Shown: positions 1 to 7,642 of the stretch, in pieces
Numbering within the stretch: the stretch's first letter is position 1
Layout of the letters: each line of letters opens with the position of its first letter
Assembly (NCBI GenBank): GCA_902476475.1
Contig: CABSDO010000039.1
Coordinates: 1 to 17,586 of the forward strand
DNA from: an uncultured Collinsella sp.
GTDB lineage: Bacteria; Actinomycetota; Coriobacteriia; Coriobacteriales; Coriobacteriaceae
Direction: 5' to 3'
DNA: 17,586 nt
Position numbers and translations under genes: made by a program
The notes under the pieces: model-generated
The model's database searches: none
What the model saw: only the letters and a program-made list of their open reading frames with translations
What the model was told of the DNA's origin: nothing

Positions 1-7
1 GTCAGGC

Positions 8-117
8 GCAAGCCCGGCGGGGCCCTTCTTACAAGGTAGACTGATTGGGGGCGCGTGGCGCCTACTCGCCGGGGCTTGCTAAGCGCCAGGGGCTTTCGCG
101 CGGGGTAACCGCGAAAG
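8..117. repeat. Nested inverted repeats upstream of the GH140-like gene
   Basis: Two hairpins can be read here. The outer arms are GCAAGCCCGGCG at 8-19 and CGCCGGGGCTTGC at 67-79, complementary apart from one extra base. A separate perfect 8-bp inverted repeat, CTTTCGCG at 93-100 and CGCGAAAG at 110-117, lies 46 bases before the start codon at 163. The outer pair could be the 3' end structure of an upstream transcript. The inner one could be an operator or leader hairpin. There is no T-run after either, so a terminator is not well supported. The function is unassigned. Confidence 0.4.
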
Positions 118-162
118 AATCTGCCGGTTCGCAACTCCTTTATCAAACGAAAGGACATGCAG

Positions 163-1476
163 ATGAGTTTGGGAAAGCTGACCGTCAACGGTCGTCAGGA
201 CGGCTTTTTGTGCGAGGGCAAACCGTTCTTTTGGTTTGCCGATACGTGCTGGAGCGCGTTTACGAGCATTACCGAGGCCGATTGGGACTACTATCTGACT
301 CGTCGCGCCGAGCAGGGCATGAACGTGCTGCAGATCAACACGCTGCCGCAGTGGGATCGCTGCCGCCCCGATCTGGGCATTTGGCCCTATGCCAGCGAGG
401 ACGGCGTGCATTTTGATTGGTCCTGTCCCAACCAGGCGTACTGGGACCGCGCTGCTGCCATGTGCCGCGCTGCCGTCGAGCACGGCATTCGTCCGGCGCT
501 CGTGCTTATGTGGTGCAACTACGTGCCCGGTACCTGGGGCGCCAAGATTGCCGAGCGTTGCGGTGCCGAGGTTATGCCGCGCGAGGAGGTCCGTGCCCAC
601 GTTGCCCGCGTCGTCGAGAACCTGGGCGAGTTCGACCCCGTCTACGTGGTGGCGGGCGATACCGACTTTACCAGCGACGAGGCGATTGCCTACTACGAGG
701 ACGCCCTCGACGAAGTCGTCAAACGCGCGCCCGAGGCGTTGCACACCATGCATATCAACCGCGGCAACCGCACCATTCCGTCACAGTACCTGGATCGTCT
801 GGACTTTTACATGTTCCAGCCCGGCCACAACTACGAGGGCCAGCCCGAGGCATGGCATTTGCCGCAGGACTTTATCGCCGACTATCCCAAAAAGCCGATG
901 GTCAACTCCGAGCCCTGCTACGAGCAGATGGGTGCGTCACGCAACGTCTACTGGCGTTTCACCGCGCAGGATTGCCGCGCGAGCGTATGGTCGTCGATTC
1001 TTGCCGGCGCGAGCGCCGGCGTGACCTATGGCGCACACGGTGTTTGGAACTGGCAGACCAGCAAGAGCCAGGGTTCGGTGCTGGGCGAGGGCTTTGACAT
1101 GCCCTTCCGCTGGCAAGAGTGCCTGCAGTTTGCGGGTGTGTGGGACTTTGGCGCGATCGAGCACGTGCTTGCCGCCCTGGGCGCTACGGCTGCCGACGAC
1201 GCGCTTGCCGTGGTTCCGGCGCAGGAGCTCCTCGATGACGCGCGCGAGGCCATTCGTGTGGCGCGTGTTGGCGATCGCGTCGTCACGTACCTGCCGCGCA
1301 CCACGGCGCTCAAGTTTAAGCTCGACGGCACGCGTGGCTGGACGGCGACGGTCCTCGACATGGAGGACAAGCGCATCGCCAAGCTGCCCGTCCGCGACAA
1401 CGGTGACGGCACCGTGCGCGTGGCTCAGCATCCCTTTGAGCACGACGCTCTGGTAATCCTGGCCCCCGGGCGCTAA
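163..1476 (+). CDS. DUF4038 / GH140-like glycoside hydrolase (apiosidase-like)
   Basis: Predicted cytoplasmic glycoside hydrolase of 437 residues; no signal peptide is visible. The N-terminal two thirds match the DUF4038 (apiosidase-like TIM barrel) pattern: PFFWFADTCW at residues 21-30, the GMNVLQIN strand near 52-59, the acidic strand end VVAGDTD at 162-168, and NSEPCYE at 248-254. In GH140 an Asp and a Glu are catalytic, and D166 or D168 and E250 are the likely counterparts. The last ~90 residues form a small beta domain like the collagen-binding-type module often fused to this family. The start at 163 is preferred over the in-frame ATG at 157 because AAAGGA at 150-155 is only one base from 157 but seven from 163. 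The family removes terminal sugars from plant pectin side chains (apiose in the characterised case); the substrate here is not determined. A ROK kinase lies downstream. Confidence 0.8.
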   Translation: MSLGKLTVNGRQDGFLCEGKPFFWFADTCWSAFTSITEADWDYYLTRRAEQGMNVLQINTLPQWDRCRPDLGIWPYASEDGVHFDWSCPNQAYWDRAAAMCRAAVEHGIRPALVLMWCNYVPGTWGAKIAERCGAEVMPREEVRAHVARVVENLGEFDPVYVVAGDTDFTSDEAIAYYEDALDEVVKRAPEALHTMHINRGNRTIPSQYLDRLDFYMFQPGHNYEGQPEAWHLPQDFIADYPKKPMVNSEPCYEQMGASRNVYWRFTAQDCRASVWSSILAGASAGVTYGAHGVWNWQTSKSQGSVLGEGFDMPFRWQECLQFAGVWDFGAIEHVLAALGATAADDALAVVPAQELLDDAREAIRVARVGDRVVTYLPRTTALKFKLDGTRGWTATVLDMEDKRIAKLPVRDNGDGTVRVAQHPFEHDALVILAPGR

Positions 1477-1520
1477 CGGCTCTTCTCCAACATTTACAGC
1501 CCAGTCCCTTTCATTAGGCT

Positions 1521-1571
1521 GCGACGGAATGCCCCTTGACAGCTTTAAGTTGCCAAGGGGCATTCCGTCGC
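1521..1571. repeat. Long perfect hairpin (18-bp arms)
   Basis: The left arm GCGACGGAATGCCCCTTG (1521-1538) and right arm CAAGGGGCATTCCGTCGC (1554-1571) pair perfectly across a 15-base loop (1539-1553). The bases spanning arm and loop, GACAGCTTTA, resemble the GGGACAGGTTTA loop of the hairpins at 9797, 12403 and 13615. It directly abuts the next hairpin, sharing base 1571. There is no T-run, so it is more likely a REP-like element than a simple terminator. Confidence 0.75.
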
Positions 1572-1599
1572 ACTCATTGGGGACGTACTTAAATGAGTG
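1571..1599. repeat. REP-like hairpin, loop GGGGACGTACTTA
   Basis: CACTCATT (1571-1578) and AATGAGTG (1592-1599) form an 8-bp stem around the 13-base loop GGGGACGTACTTA. The same loop recurs at 2892-2904, and with one change at 8905-8917, on arms extended by different bases. It sits between the GH140-like gene and the hydrolase remnant. Confidence 0.75.
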
Positions 1600-1765
1600 G
1601 TCTCGTGAGTTTGAGGGCGCGGCGGGTGCTCGTTACAAGGTGGGTGCCGTGGACACATGGGACATGACGGAGGAGGAGCTTCCCGGAACCTTTGAGGGCA
1701 AGTTCCGCATCGACCTCCCTAGTAAACAATACATGCTGCTTCGTCTGACCAAAGTGGAGGCGTAA
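1600..1765 (+). pseudogene. 3' remnant of a DUF5605-type glycoside hydrolase
   Basis: About 54 codons in one frame end at TAA 1763-1765. The translation, including YKVGAVDTWDMT, ELPGTFEGKFRIDLP and QYMLLRL, resembles the C-terminal beta domain (DUF5605 type) found at the end of DUF5060-DUF4038 hydrolases. The family assignment is from memory of the pattern. Only this tail is present. Upstream the frame runs into the two hairpins at 1521-1599, and the ATG at 1529 lies inside a hairpin arm with no ribosome site. The intact hydrolase before it ends with a different domain, so this is the relic of a second gene rather than a frameshifted end of the first. The 5' part was probably deleted with the hairpins at the junction. 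Confidence 0.6.
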
Positions 1766-1874
1766 AACAGAGATAATCGGCTCCGGGCGCGATTTGCGCA
1801 TGACCTTCATAAGGGCAGCCCCTGTGGTGGTCGCGGCGATGCACGTCCGGGGCTATGGCGCGTGAGGAGCGAAT

Positions 1875-2786
1875 ATGCAGGAGTTCTTTGGAATCGATGT
1901 GGGCGGTACGGCCGTTAAATGGGCTGTGCTGGGCGAGGATTTTTCCATCCGCGAGCGTGGGAGCCTGCCGACGGGCTTTACCACGGCTGAGGAGACGGTT
2001 TCGGCGCTGATCGGGCTCGTCGAGCCGTACTGTGAGCGCGTGAGCGCCGTAGGCGTGAGCGCACCCGGCGGTATCTACGAGGGAGACGTCACGGGAACGA
2101 TCCATCGCGGCGGTGCGCTCACGTTTATGGACGGCTGCCCGCTGGGAAAGCTTATGCGCGAGGCGCTGGGGGTGCCGGTCGCCGTCAATAACGACGGTAA
2201 GTGCTGTGCGCTCGGTGAGTATGCGGCTGGTGCCCTGCGCGGGACGCGTTTTGGCGTGGTGCTCGCTATTGGCACGGGCATCGGCGGCGGTATCGTCATC
2301 GACGGCAAGGTCCTGCGCGGCGCGCACTGCTTTGCAGGCGAGTTCAGCTTCTTGCGCAACGATGTCACGACTGCCGCGAACATGGGAAACTCCTTTGCCG
2401 ATTCGGGCGGTTGGCGTGCGCTCCGCGATGCTGCCGTTGCCGAGAAGGGCCTACCTGCGGGTTCTTCGGTGGACGGCCGCCGCGTCTTTGAGTGGATCGC
2501 GGATGGCGACAAGGCGGCGCAGCGCGCGCTCGACCGCTACGCTCGCGCCTTTGACGGACAGCTCATCAACCTGCAGGCCGTGCTCGACCCCGAGGTCTTT
2601 GTGATCGCAGGCGGCATCTCATGCCATCCCGAACTCGTCGATGCCCTGCGTGCGCAGATGCCGCTGGCCCTCGCGAGTTACGAAGGGACCCTTGCCGGCA
2701 TTCCTGTGCCGCAGATAAAGGCGGCCGAGCTCGGCAACGACGCCAACCTTTACGGTGCTGTTCAGGAGGCCATGCGCCTGGTGTAG
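1875..2786 (+). CDS. ROK-family sugar kinase
   Basis: Cytoplasmic ATP-dependent sugar kinase of 303 residues, the usual ROK length. The phosphate-1 motif DVGGT is at residues 8-12. VNNDGKCCALGE (104-115) carries the catalytic Asp D107 in the position of the usual ENDVN. The phosphate-2 loop GTGIGGG is at 133-139, and the adenosine region VIAGGI is near the C terminus. H151 and E156 in GAHCFAGE match the ROK sugar-binding GHxxxGE, but the CxCGxxGC zinc cluster of classical ROK glucokinases and NagC-type repressors is absent. There is also no N-terminal helix-turn-helix, so this is an enzyme, not a repressor. GAGGAG at 1864-1869 supports the start. The substrate cannot be told; glucose, a beta-glucoside or a mannose derivative are possible. 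Its place after the GH140-like gene suggests it phosphorylates a released sugar. Confidence 0.85.
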   Translation: MQEFFGIDVGGTAVKWAVLGEDFSIRERGSLPTGFTTAEETVSALIGLVEPYCERVSAVGVSAPGGIYEGDVTGTIHRGGALTFMDGCPLGKLMREALGVPVAVNNDGKCCALGEYAAGALRGTRFGVVLAIGTGIGGGIVIDGKVLRGAHCFAGEFSFLRNDVTTAANMGNSFADSGGWRALRDAAVAEKGLPAGSSVDGRRVFEWIADGDKAAQRALDRYARAFDGQLINLQAVLDPEVFVIAGGISCHPELVDALRAQMPLALASYEGTLAGIPVPQIKAAELGNDANLYGAVQEAMRLV

Positions 2787-2830
2787 CGCGAGCCAAACGA
2801 GGCTGTCAAAAAAAGATAAAGGCCGGCGTG

Positions 2831-2876
2831 AACCGCCCCCATTTCCTTAGCACAGGAAATGGGGGCGGTTTAATTT
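2831..2876 (+). terminator. Strong intrinsic terminator after the ROK kinase
   Basis: A perfect 17-bp stem, AACCGCCCCCATTTCCT (2831-2847) with AGGAAATGGGGGCGGTT (2854-2870), has a 6-base loop and is followed by TAATTT. An A-rich stretch at 2808-2819 lies on the other side, at some distance. It closes the kinase transcript about 45 bases after its stop. Confidence 0.75.
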
Positions 2877-2884
2877 GAGGCGGT

Positions 2885-2911
2885 ACTCATTGGGGACGTA
2901 CTTAAATGAGT
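2885..2911. repeat. REP-like hairpin, loop GGGGACGTACTTA
   Basis: ACTCATT (2885-2891) pairs with AATGAGT (2905-2911) around loop 2892-2904, whose 13 bases are identical to the loop at 1579-1591. Outside the arms the two copies differ. The rest of the 312-base gap between the kinase and the LuxR gene holds the terminator above, a GGAGACACTCCTT segment near 2919-2931 that resembles GGGGACACTCCTT at 16907-16919, and a partly palindromic GGGGTCAAATTTGC at 3002-3015. Confidence 0.75.
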
Positions 2912-3057
2912 GGTAGTTGGAGACACTCCTTGCCGAGCTAGAGGTCGCGTGTGTCCCTTCTGGTCCATGCGGCTAAAAATCGCGGCGTGATGTGAACGGC
3001 TGGGGTCAAATTTGCAGCATTTCGAGCTCGGCTTCGATATTGAGATTGGTTCTTTAT

Positions 3058-3063
3058 TAAAAT
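3058..3063 (+). promoter_or_regulatory. Possible -10 element of the LuxR-type gene
   Basis: TAAAAT at 3058-3063 is a 5/6 match to the sigma-70 -10 box and lies in a locally AT-rich stretch about 36 bases before the start at 3099. The hexamer 17 bases upstream (CGATAT) is a poor -35. The promoter is therefore only tentative and may need an activator. Confidence 0.3.
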
Positions 3064-3098
3064 GGGATTCCAGACAATTGAGCGGCCGGGGGTTAACC

Positions 3099-4643
3099 AT
3101 GAGGGGCATGGGAGACACAACCACATATCTGCGTCGGGGCATTCGGGAGATTATATGCCTGGCGCTGTTCTTCTTCACGTTTTTGGCGTGCGAGTATCTC
3201 TTTGATGTGCGCATGGCCGAGTTCGTGTCTCCAAACGAGGTCGTTATTTATGAGAGCCTTGTCATCGGCGCGAGTGTGATTGGCTTTTTTGTGCGTCCCA
3301 TTCTGTACTATCGCCGTCCCCATGCCATCGACGCGACGAGCGACATCACGGGTGTTTTGCTGGTGGCGGCATTGCTGCTGTTGATTATGGCGGTTCAGGC
3401 TGAGGTGGTAATTGCCGGCGGTTTGGTGGCGTGCTGCGCGCTGGGCTACTGCGGATCGACTGCCCACGCAAACTTTGCGCGGCGCTTTGCGCGGACGCCC
3501 TGCTTGGCGCGCGCCGCTGCACTTTCTTACGCCATGGGCGTTCTGGTGCAAGTTCTCAACCACATGGTGATGCCTGTCGGCATTCCTCAGCAGGCTGTTC
3601 TGGTCATCTGTGCGATCGCGCAGGTGGCATTGCTTCATGGTGCCCGACGCGCCAAGCTGCGCGACGAGTCCGATCCCAACTTTGAACCCAGTGTTGCCGG
3701 GCTTTCGGTAGATGCTTTGGAGTATGGTGCCAAATGGCAAGACGATCCCGAGGCAAAGGCGGCATTCCGACGCACCGTAGCTCGCCTGACCGTGGCGACA
3801 GCGTATCTTTCCGGCGTATTCGCCGCTCTCAACGCGGGCCTCACAACCTTGCATGCTATCGGAGCCGTCGATTTGGGCGATTGGCCGCGCCTGCTGCTTG
3901 TCGTGAGCTCGTTGGCCGCTGGTGTCCTATTTGACTTGCGTGGCCGCTCGTATATGAATATCGGCATGACATGTGCTGCCATGCTGTCCACGCTTTCGTT
4001 CTTTGTGCTCATCATCGATGGCAATGGTGGCAACGAGCTTGCCGCCACGATCATCTTTTATCTGGGCTCGGGCTTCTTTGTGGTGTTCTTTACCACAAAA
4101 TTCTCCGCCATCTCGCCTTATGCGCGCTGGTCATATTTTTGGCCGTGCATGGGTCGCGTCGTCAACAACGTGTGCTCGATGCTTGTGACGGCGCCGGCAG
4201 TGGCGATTATTTTGAGTCAAAACGTGCTGGCTGCAGTCGGCGCGGCGCTCGTGATGTTTGTGGGTATTGCGATTACGCTACTGGGGCAGTTGGGGCAACA
4301 GGCCGATGATGTCGTGATGCAGGACGGGCTGGCGCTTGCTACCGACGATCTTGGTGGGGATTTTGCGTCTACATGCTCCGATTCCGCGCTCGTGGAGGCA
4401 GCGGAGCTCACGTCCGATGAACGCCTCGATGCCTTCGTCACCACCTTTGGACTTACAGAGCGCGAGCGCGATATTCTGGAGGCCTTGGTCGTTTCGGACC
4501 AGAGCGTTCAGGACATCGCCACAACGTTCTTCCTTTCGCGCTCCACGCTCTATCGTCACATTTCCTCGATCAACAAAAAGACCGGTACCGCCTCGCGTGT
4601 GGCCCTTATCATCTTCTTCTGGTCCTGGACGCCAAGGGACTAG
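3099..4643 (+). CDS. 12-TM membrane LuxR-type transcriptional regulator
   Basis: A 514-residue protein with about 12 hydrophobic segments (roughly residues 18-36, 49-71, 83-101, 103-120, 136-158, 164-180, 228-252, 263-280, 285-306, 313-333, 354-373 and 376-397). A linker of ~50 residues leads to a LuxR/GerE helix-turn-helix at 449-503 with the family's GLTERERDIL start and STLYRHIS recognition helix. This is the membrane-bound LuxR type expanded in Coriobacteriia. In Eggerthella, members control neighbouring substrate-specific operons, so the membrane part probably senses a small molecule or substrate. The start at 3099 is chosen because GGGGG at 3087-3092 precedes it and little conserved sequence lies before it; in-frame TTG 3012 has no ribosome site. 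It stands alone between hairpins, so its target is unclear; the kinase and hydrolase upstream are candidates. Confidence 0.85.
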   Translation: MRGMGDTTTYLRRGIREIICLALFFFTFLACEYLFDVRMAEFVSPNEVVIYESLVIGASVIGFFVRPILYYRRPHAIDATSDITGVLLVAALLLLIMAVQAEVVIAGGLVACCALGYCGSTAHANFARRFARTPCLARAAALSYAMGVLVQVLNHMVMPVGIPQQAVLVICAIAQVALLHGARRAKLRDESDPNFEPSVAGLSVDALEYGAKWQDDPEAKAAFRRTVARLTVATAYLSGVFAALNAGLTTLHAIGAVDLGDWPRLLLVVSSLAAGVLFDLRGRSYMNIGMTCAAMLSTLSFFVLIIDGNGGNELAATIIFYLGSGFFVVFFTTKFSAISPYARWSYFWPCMGRVVNNVCSMLVTAPAVAIILSQNVLAAVGAALVMFVGIAITLLGQLGQQADDVVMQDGLALATDDLGGDFASTCSDSALVEAAELTSDERLDAFVTTFGLTERERDILEALVVSDQSVQDIATTFFLSRSTLYRHISSINKKTGTASRVALIIFFWSWTPRD

Positions 4644-4658
4644 CTAATCCTCCAATAA

Positions 4659-4723
4659 GTTGCGGTGGAATAGTCCCTAAATTAAAGTCACGGGGCTTTA
4701 AACAGGAGCTATTTCGCCGCAAC
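4659..4723. repeat. Large imperfect hairpin after the LuxR-type gene
   Basis: Outer arms GTTGCGGTGGAATAG (4659-4673) and CTATTTCGCCGCAAC (4709-4723) pair with two G-T wobbles. An inner stem TTAAAG (4682-4687) / CTTTAA (4696-4701) closes an 8-base loop. Read on the minus strand it contains TTTAGGGACTA, again a GGGAC core. The outer base GTTGCGG...CCGCAACTGCT also equals the ends of the first hairpin of the structured element at 16712. It lies 16 bases after the LuxR stop, in the gap before the convergent mgtA gene. Confidence 0.6.
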
Positions 4724-4740
4724 TGCTGAGGGGATAGACT

Positions 4741-4802
4741 GCGGCGGCGGCAGAGGCAACGGCAGCGGCGTCGGCAGCTGTGGTAGCGGTAACGGCAGCC
4801 GG
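4741..4802. repeat. Degenerate GGCNNC hexamer repeat
   Basis: About 60 bases of alternating GGC/GGT and AGC/AAC-like triplets (GGCGGCGGCAGAGGCAACGG and onward) just beyond the mgtA stop codon. It reads as alternating Gly codons in one direction and as Ala/Thr/Val codons in the other, but no start or ribosome site supports translation. It is most likely a decayed simple-sequence repeat. Confidence 0.55.
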
Positions 4803-4824
4803 TAGGGTGTTTTCCGTCTGCTTG

Positions 4825-7593
4825 CTACAGCAGCTCGCCGTGGCGGGCAATGTAGTGGCGCTTTGCCAGCTGAGTGAGCGCGATGTAGGCGGTGACGATG
4901 CCGATGAGCAGCGCGAAAAAGCTCGCGGGCAGCGTCGTAAGGCCGAGCGCATCGGCAATGGGGCTTGCCGGCAGCCAGGTGACGAGCGCCAGGCCCAGTA
5001 CGGTGAGAACGCACAGGGCGGGCGCGGCGTGGTCGCGCAGGCTCGGCAGATGCGGGGAGCGCAGCATGTGGATCACGAGCGTCTGCGACCACATGGACTC
5101 GACAAACCAGCCGCTCTGGAAGAGCGCCGCAAAGGCCGTCATGCCCTTGACGTTGTCCGCGGCGGCAAGCTCGGACCAACTTGCGCCCACGGCGGTGGGG
5201 CACACCACAAAGAAAAGCGCGGTGAAGGTCACGATGTCAAACAGCGAGCTCACGGGGCCCAGTTCGAGCATAAAGCCCTTGATGGACGCAGCGTCCCAAG
5301 CGCGCGGGTGGGCAGTCCAGGCGTCGTCGACGGTGTCCCACGGCAGCGCGATGCACACGATCTCATAGACCAGCGACAGCAGCACCAGCTGCAGAGCGCT
5401 CATGGGCAAAAACGGCAAGAACAGACTCGCGACGGTCACGGACAGCACGTTGCCAAAGTTGGAGCTCACCGTGGTCTTGAGGTACTTGAGCAGGTTGCCG
5501 TAGGTGCGGCGGCCTTCGATGATGCCGCGCTCGAGCACGCCCAGGTCCTTCTGAAGCAAGATGATATCGGCGGATTCCTTGGCAATGTCGACGGCAGAAT
5601 CGACCGAGATGCCGCAGTCGCTCGCACGCATGGCGGCGGCGTCGTTGATGCCGTCGCCCATAAAGCCCACGGTGTGGCCGAGCAACTCGCGCATGACGCG
5701 CACCAGACGCGCCTTCTGCAGCGGCGAGAGCTTGGCAAAGAGGTGGGTTTCCTCGGCGCGCTCGGCAAGCTCGGCGTCATCGAGCGCATCGATTTCGGAG
5801 CCGAGCAAGACGTTGCTCGCGTCGATGCCGATCTGCTCACAGACGGTGGCGGCGACGCGGTCGTTGTCGCCAGTCAGGACCTTGACCGCCACGCCCTTGG
5901 CTTCGAGCGTGGCGACAGCGCCCGCGGCACTTGCTTTGGGCGGATCGAGGAAGGCCAAAAAGCCCATCAGCACCATGTCGCACTCGTCGGCGATGCCAAA
6001 CTCGCCCACGCAGCGCGGATTGGTCTTCTGCGCCACGGCAATCACGCGCAGGCCCTCGGCGTTGAGTCCAGCGACCTGCTTGCGAATCTGGGCGAGCTTG
6101 TCTTTGGTGAGCGGCTGGGCGATGCCATCGACCTCGACAAAGGAGCAGATCTCGAGCATTTCCTCGGCAGCTCCCTTGGTAACCATCTGGGTTTTGCCCT
6201 GGGCGTCGGCGACAACTACGCTCAGGCGACGGCGCGAGAAATCGAAGGGCACCTCGTCGACCTTGGTATAGCGGTCGCGCAGGCTCTGGCCCAGCATGGA
6301 ATCGGGTGCGACGGTCGAGGGTGTCACATCGGCACGGTCGATTACGGCCAGGTCGATAAGGTTCTTGAGGCCGGTCTGGAAGAAACTGTTCAAAAACGCA
6401 TGGCGCAGAACGCGTGCGTCCTCGTTGCCATCGGTGTTGAGGTAGCGCTCGAGCACGATGCGGTCTTCGGTGAGAGTGCCGGTCTTGTCGCAGCACAGCA
6501 CGTCCATGGCGCCCAGGTTTTGGATCGCCGGCAGCTCCTTGACGATAACCTGGCGACGAGCGAGGTCCTTGGCGCCCTGTGACAGGCTCGTGGTCACGAT
6601 GACGGGAAGCATCTGCGGCGTGATGCCCACGGCCACGCTCGTGGCGAACAGCAGCGCGTCGATGACGTTGCCCTTGGTGGCGGCGTTGATGGCAAAGACG
6701 GCTGGCGCCATAACGAGCATGAGGCGTACGAGCAGCATGGAGACGCTCGACACGCCGCGGTCAAACGCGCTCTTCTCGCCGCGCCCGTTGAGCATCTTGG
6801 CGATGCCGCCCAGGTAGGTGTCCGAGCCAGTGGCAACGACAAGCGCCATGGCGGTGCCGTTTTGCACGGAGGTGCCGGTAAAGACGATGTTCTTGCAGGC
6901 GGAGAGTGGCAGCGCGGAGCCGTCGGCACCCTCGACGATGGTGATGGCAGCTGTCTTCTCGACGGCCTCGCTCTCGCCGGTGAGCGCGGACTCGATCACA
7001 AACAGATCGCGCGCGGTGATGATGCGGGCATCGGCCGGCACCATATCACCGGCAGAGAGGCGGATCGCATCGCCGGGGACGAGCTCGTCGAAGGGGATTT
7101 CGATGCGCTCGCCGTCGCGCAGGGCGGTGCAGGTGTTGGAGACCAGGTCCTTGAGGGCCTCTGCCGCATTGCCGCTGCGGGCTTCTTGGATAAACTTCAT
7201 GCCGCCCGATAACAGCAGCATGATGCCGATGACGATGACCGTGGAGGGGTCGCGCTGCGGCTCAGGCACGGCGAGCACGTCGATGTAGAGCGAGACCAGC
7301 GCGAGCGCGGCGAGGATGCCGGCGAAAGGATCGATGAACGCATCGGCGATGCGGCGGGCGAGCGTCTTGGTCGGTGCCTCGATGGCGTTGGGGCCGGAGG
7401 CGTCCAGGCGCTCGGTTGCCTGCTCGGCGGTGAGGCCGTTTGCCGTGGCGTCAAGCAGTACGAGAGCGTCCTCGGCACTATGGGTGGCGGCGAATATGGT
7501 GTTCTTGGACAGGCCGGTATGAGCGGCGGGGCGCGCCGTGCGGCGGCGCTTGGAGATGGCTTCGAGTACCGTGGCGGTTTTGAGCATCAGCAT
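4825..7593 (-). CDS. mgtA: Mg2+-transporting P-type ATPase (MgtA/MgtB type)
   Basis: Inner-membrane P3B-type ATPase of 922 residues that imports Mg2+ using ATP. All core P-type motifs are present: actuator TGES at 205-208, ITPQMLP in the M4 transport segment (324-330), phosphorylation site DKTGT at 369-373, KGA at 473-475 in the nucleotide domain, TGDND at 574-578 and hinge GDGIND at 646-651. Hydrophobic pairs before and after the actuator domain and a six-segment C-terminal region fit the ten-helix P3 layout. ITPQMLP and the overall length distinguish it from Ca2+ and heavy-metal pumps. The start at 7593 follows AAGGAGG (7599-7605) at five bases; an upstream in-frame TTG lacks such a site. 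It is a single gene with no mgtC beside it. The ~275-base leader described separately suggests control of elongation or translation by Mg2+ or by leader translation. Confidence 0.93.
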   Translation of the reverse strand: MLMLKTATVLEAISKRRRTARPAAHTGLSKNTIFAATHSAEDALVLLDATANGLTAEQATERLDASGPNAIEAPTKTLARRIADAFIDPFAGILAALALVSLYIDVLAVPEPQRDPSTVIVIGIMLLLSGGMKFIQEARSGNAAEALKDLVSNTCTALRDGERIEIPFDELVPGDAIRLSAGDMVPADARIITARDLFVIESALTGESEAVEKTAAITIVEGADGSALPLSACKNIVFTGTSVQNGTAMALVVATGSDTYLGGIAKMLNGRGEKSAFDRGVSSVSMLLVRLMLVMAPAVFAINAATKGNVIDALLFATSVAVGITPQMLPVIVTTSLSQGAKDLARRQVIVKELPAIQNLGAMDVLCCDKTGTLTEDRIVLERYLNTDGNEDARVLRHAFLNSFFQTGLKNLIDLAVIDRADVTPSTVAPDSMLGQSLRDRYTKVDEVPFDFSRRRLSVVVADAQGKTQMVTKGAAEEMLEICSFVEVDGIAQPLTKDKLAQIRKQVAGLNAEGLRVIAVAQKTNPRCVGEFGIADECDMVLMGFLAFLDPPKASAAGAVATLEAKGVAVKVLTGDNDRVAATVCEQIGIDASNVLLGSEIDALDDAELAERAEETHLFAKLSPLQKARLVRVMRELLGHTVGFMGDGINDAAAMRASDCGISVDSAVDIAKESADIILLQKDLGVLERGIIEGRRTYGNLLKYLKTTVSSNFGNVLSVTVASLFLPFLPMSALQLVLLSLVYEIVCIALPWDTVDDAWTAHPRAWDAASIKGFMLELGPVSSLFDIVTFTALFFVVCPTAVGASWSELAAADNVKGMTAFAALFQSGWFVESMWSQTLVIHMLRSPHLPSLRDHAAPALCVLTVLGLALVTWLPASPIADALGLTTLPASFFALLIGIVTAYIALTQLAKRHYIARHGELL

Positions 7594-7642
7594 AGGGTCC
7601 TCCTTGTTGAAGGGAGTTAGCGTACGTGTCGTATTGAGTTGC

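Noticed and set aside
1..44. Possible tail of an upstream gene (frame ending TGA 42-44)
   Set aside because: Thirteen codons are too few to identify, and all three frames are open for a short distance.
3012..3098. N-terminal extension of the LuxR-type protein from TTG
   Set aside because: There is no ribosome site, the segment spans the likely promoter, and ATG 3099 precedes the first membrane segment.
4780..6582. 600-residue open frame on the plus strand
   Set aside because: It is antisense to mgtA, whose protein has every P-type ATPase motif. High GC keeps the opposite frame open, and no family is recognisable in it.
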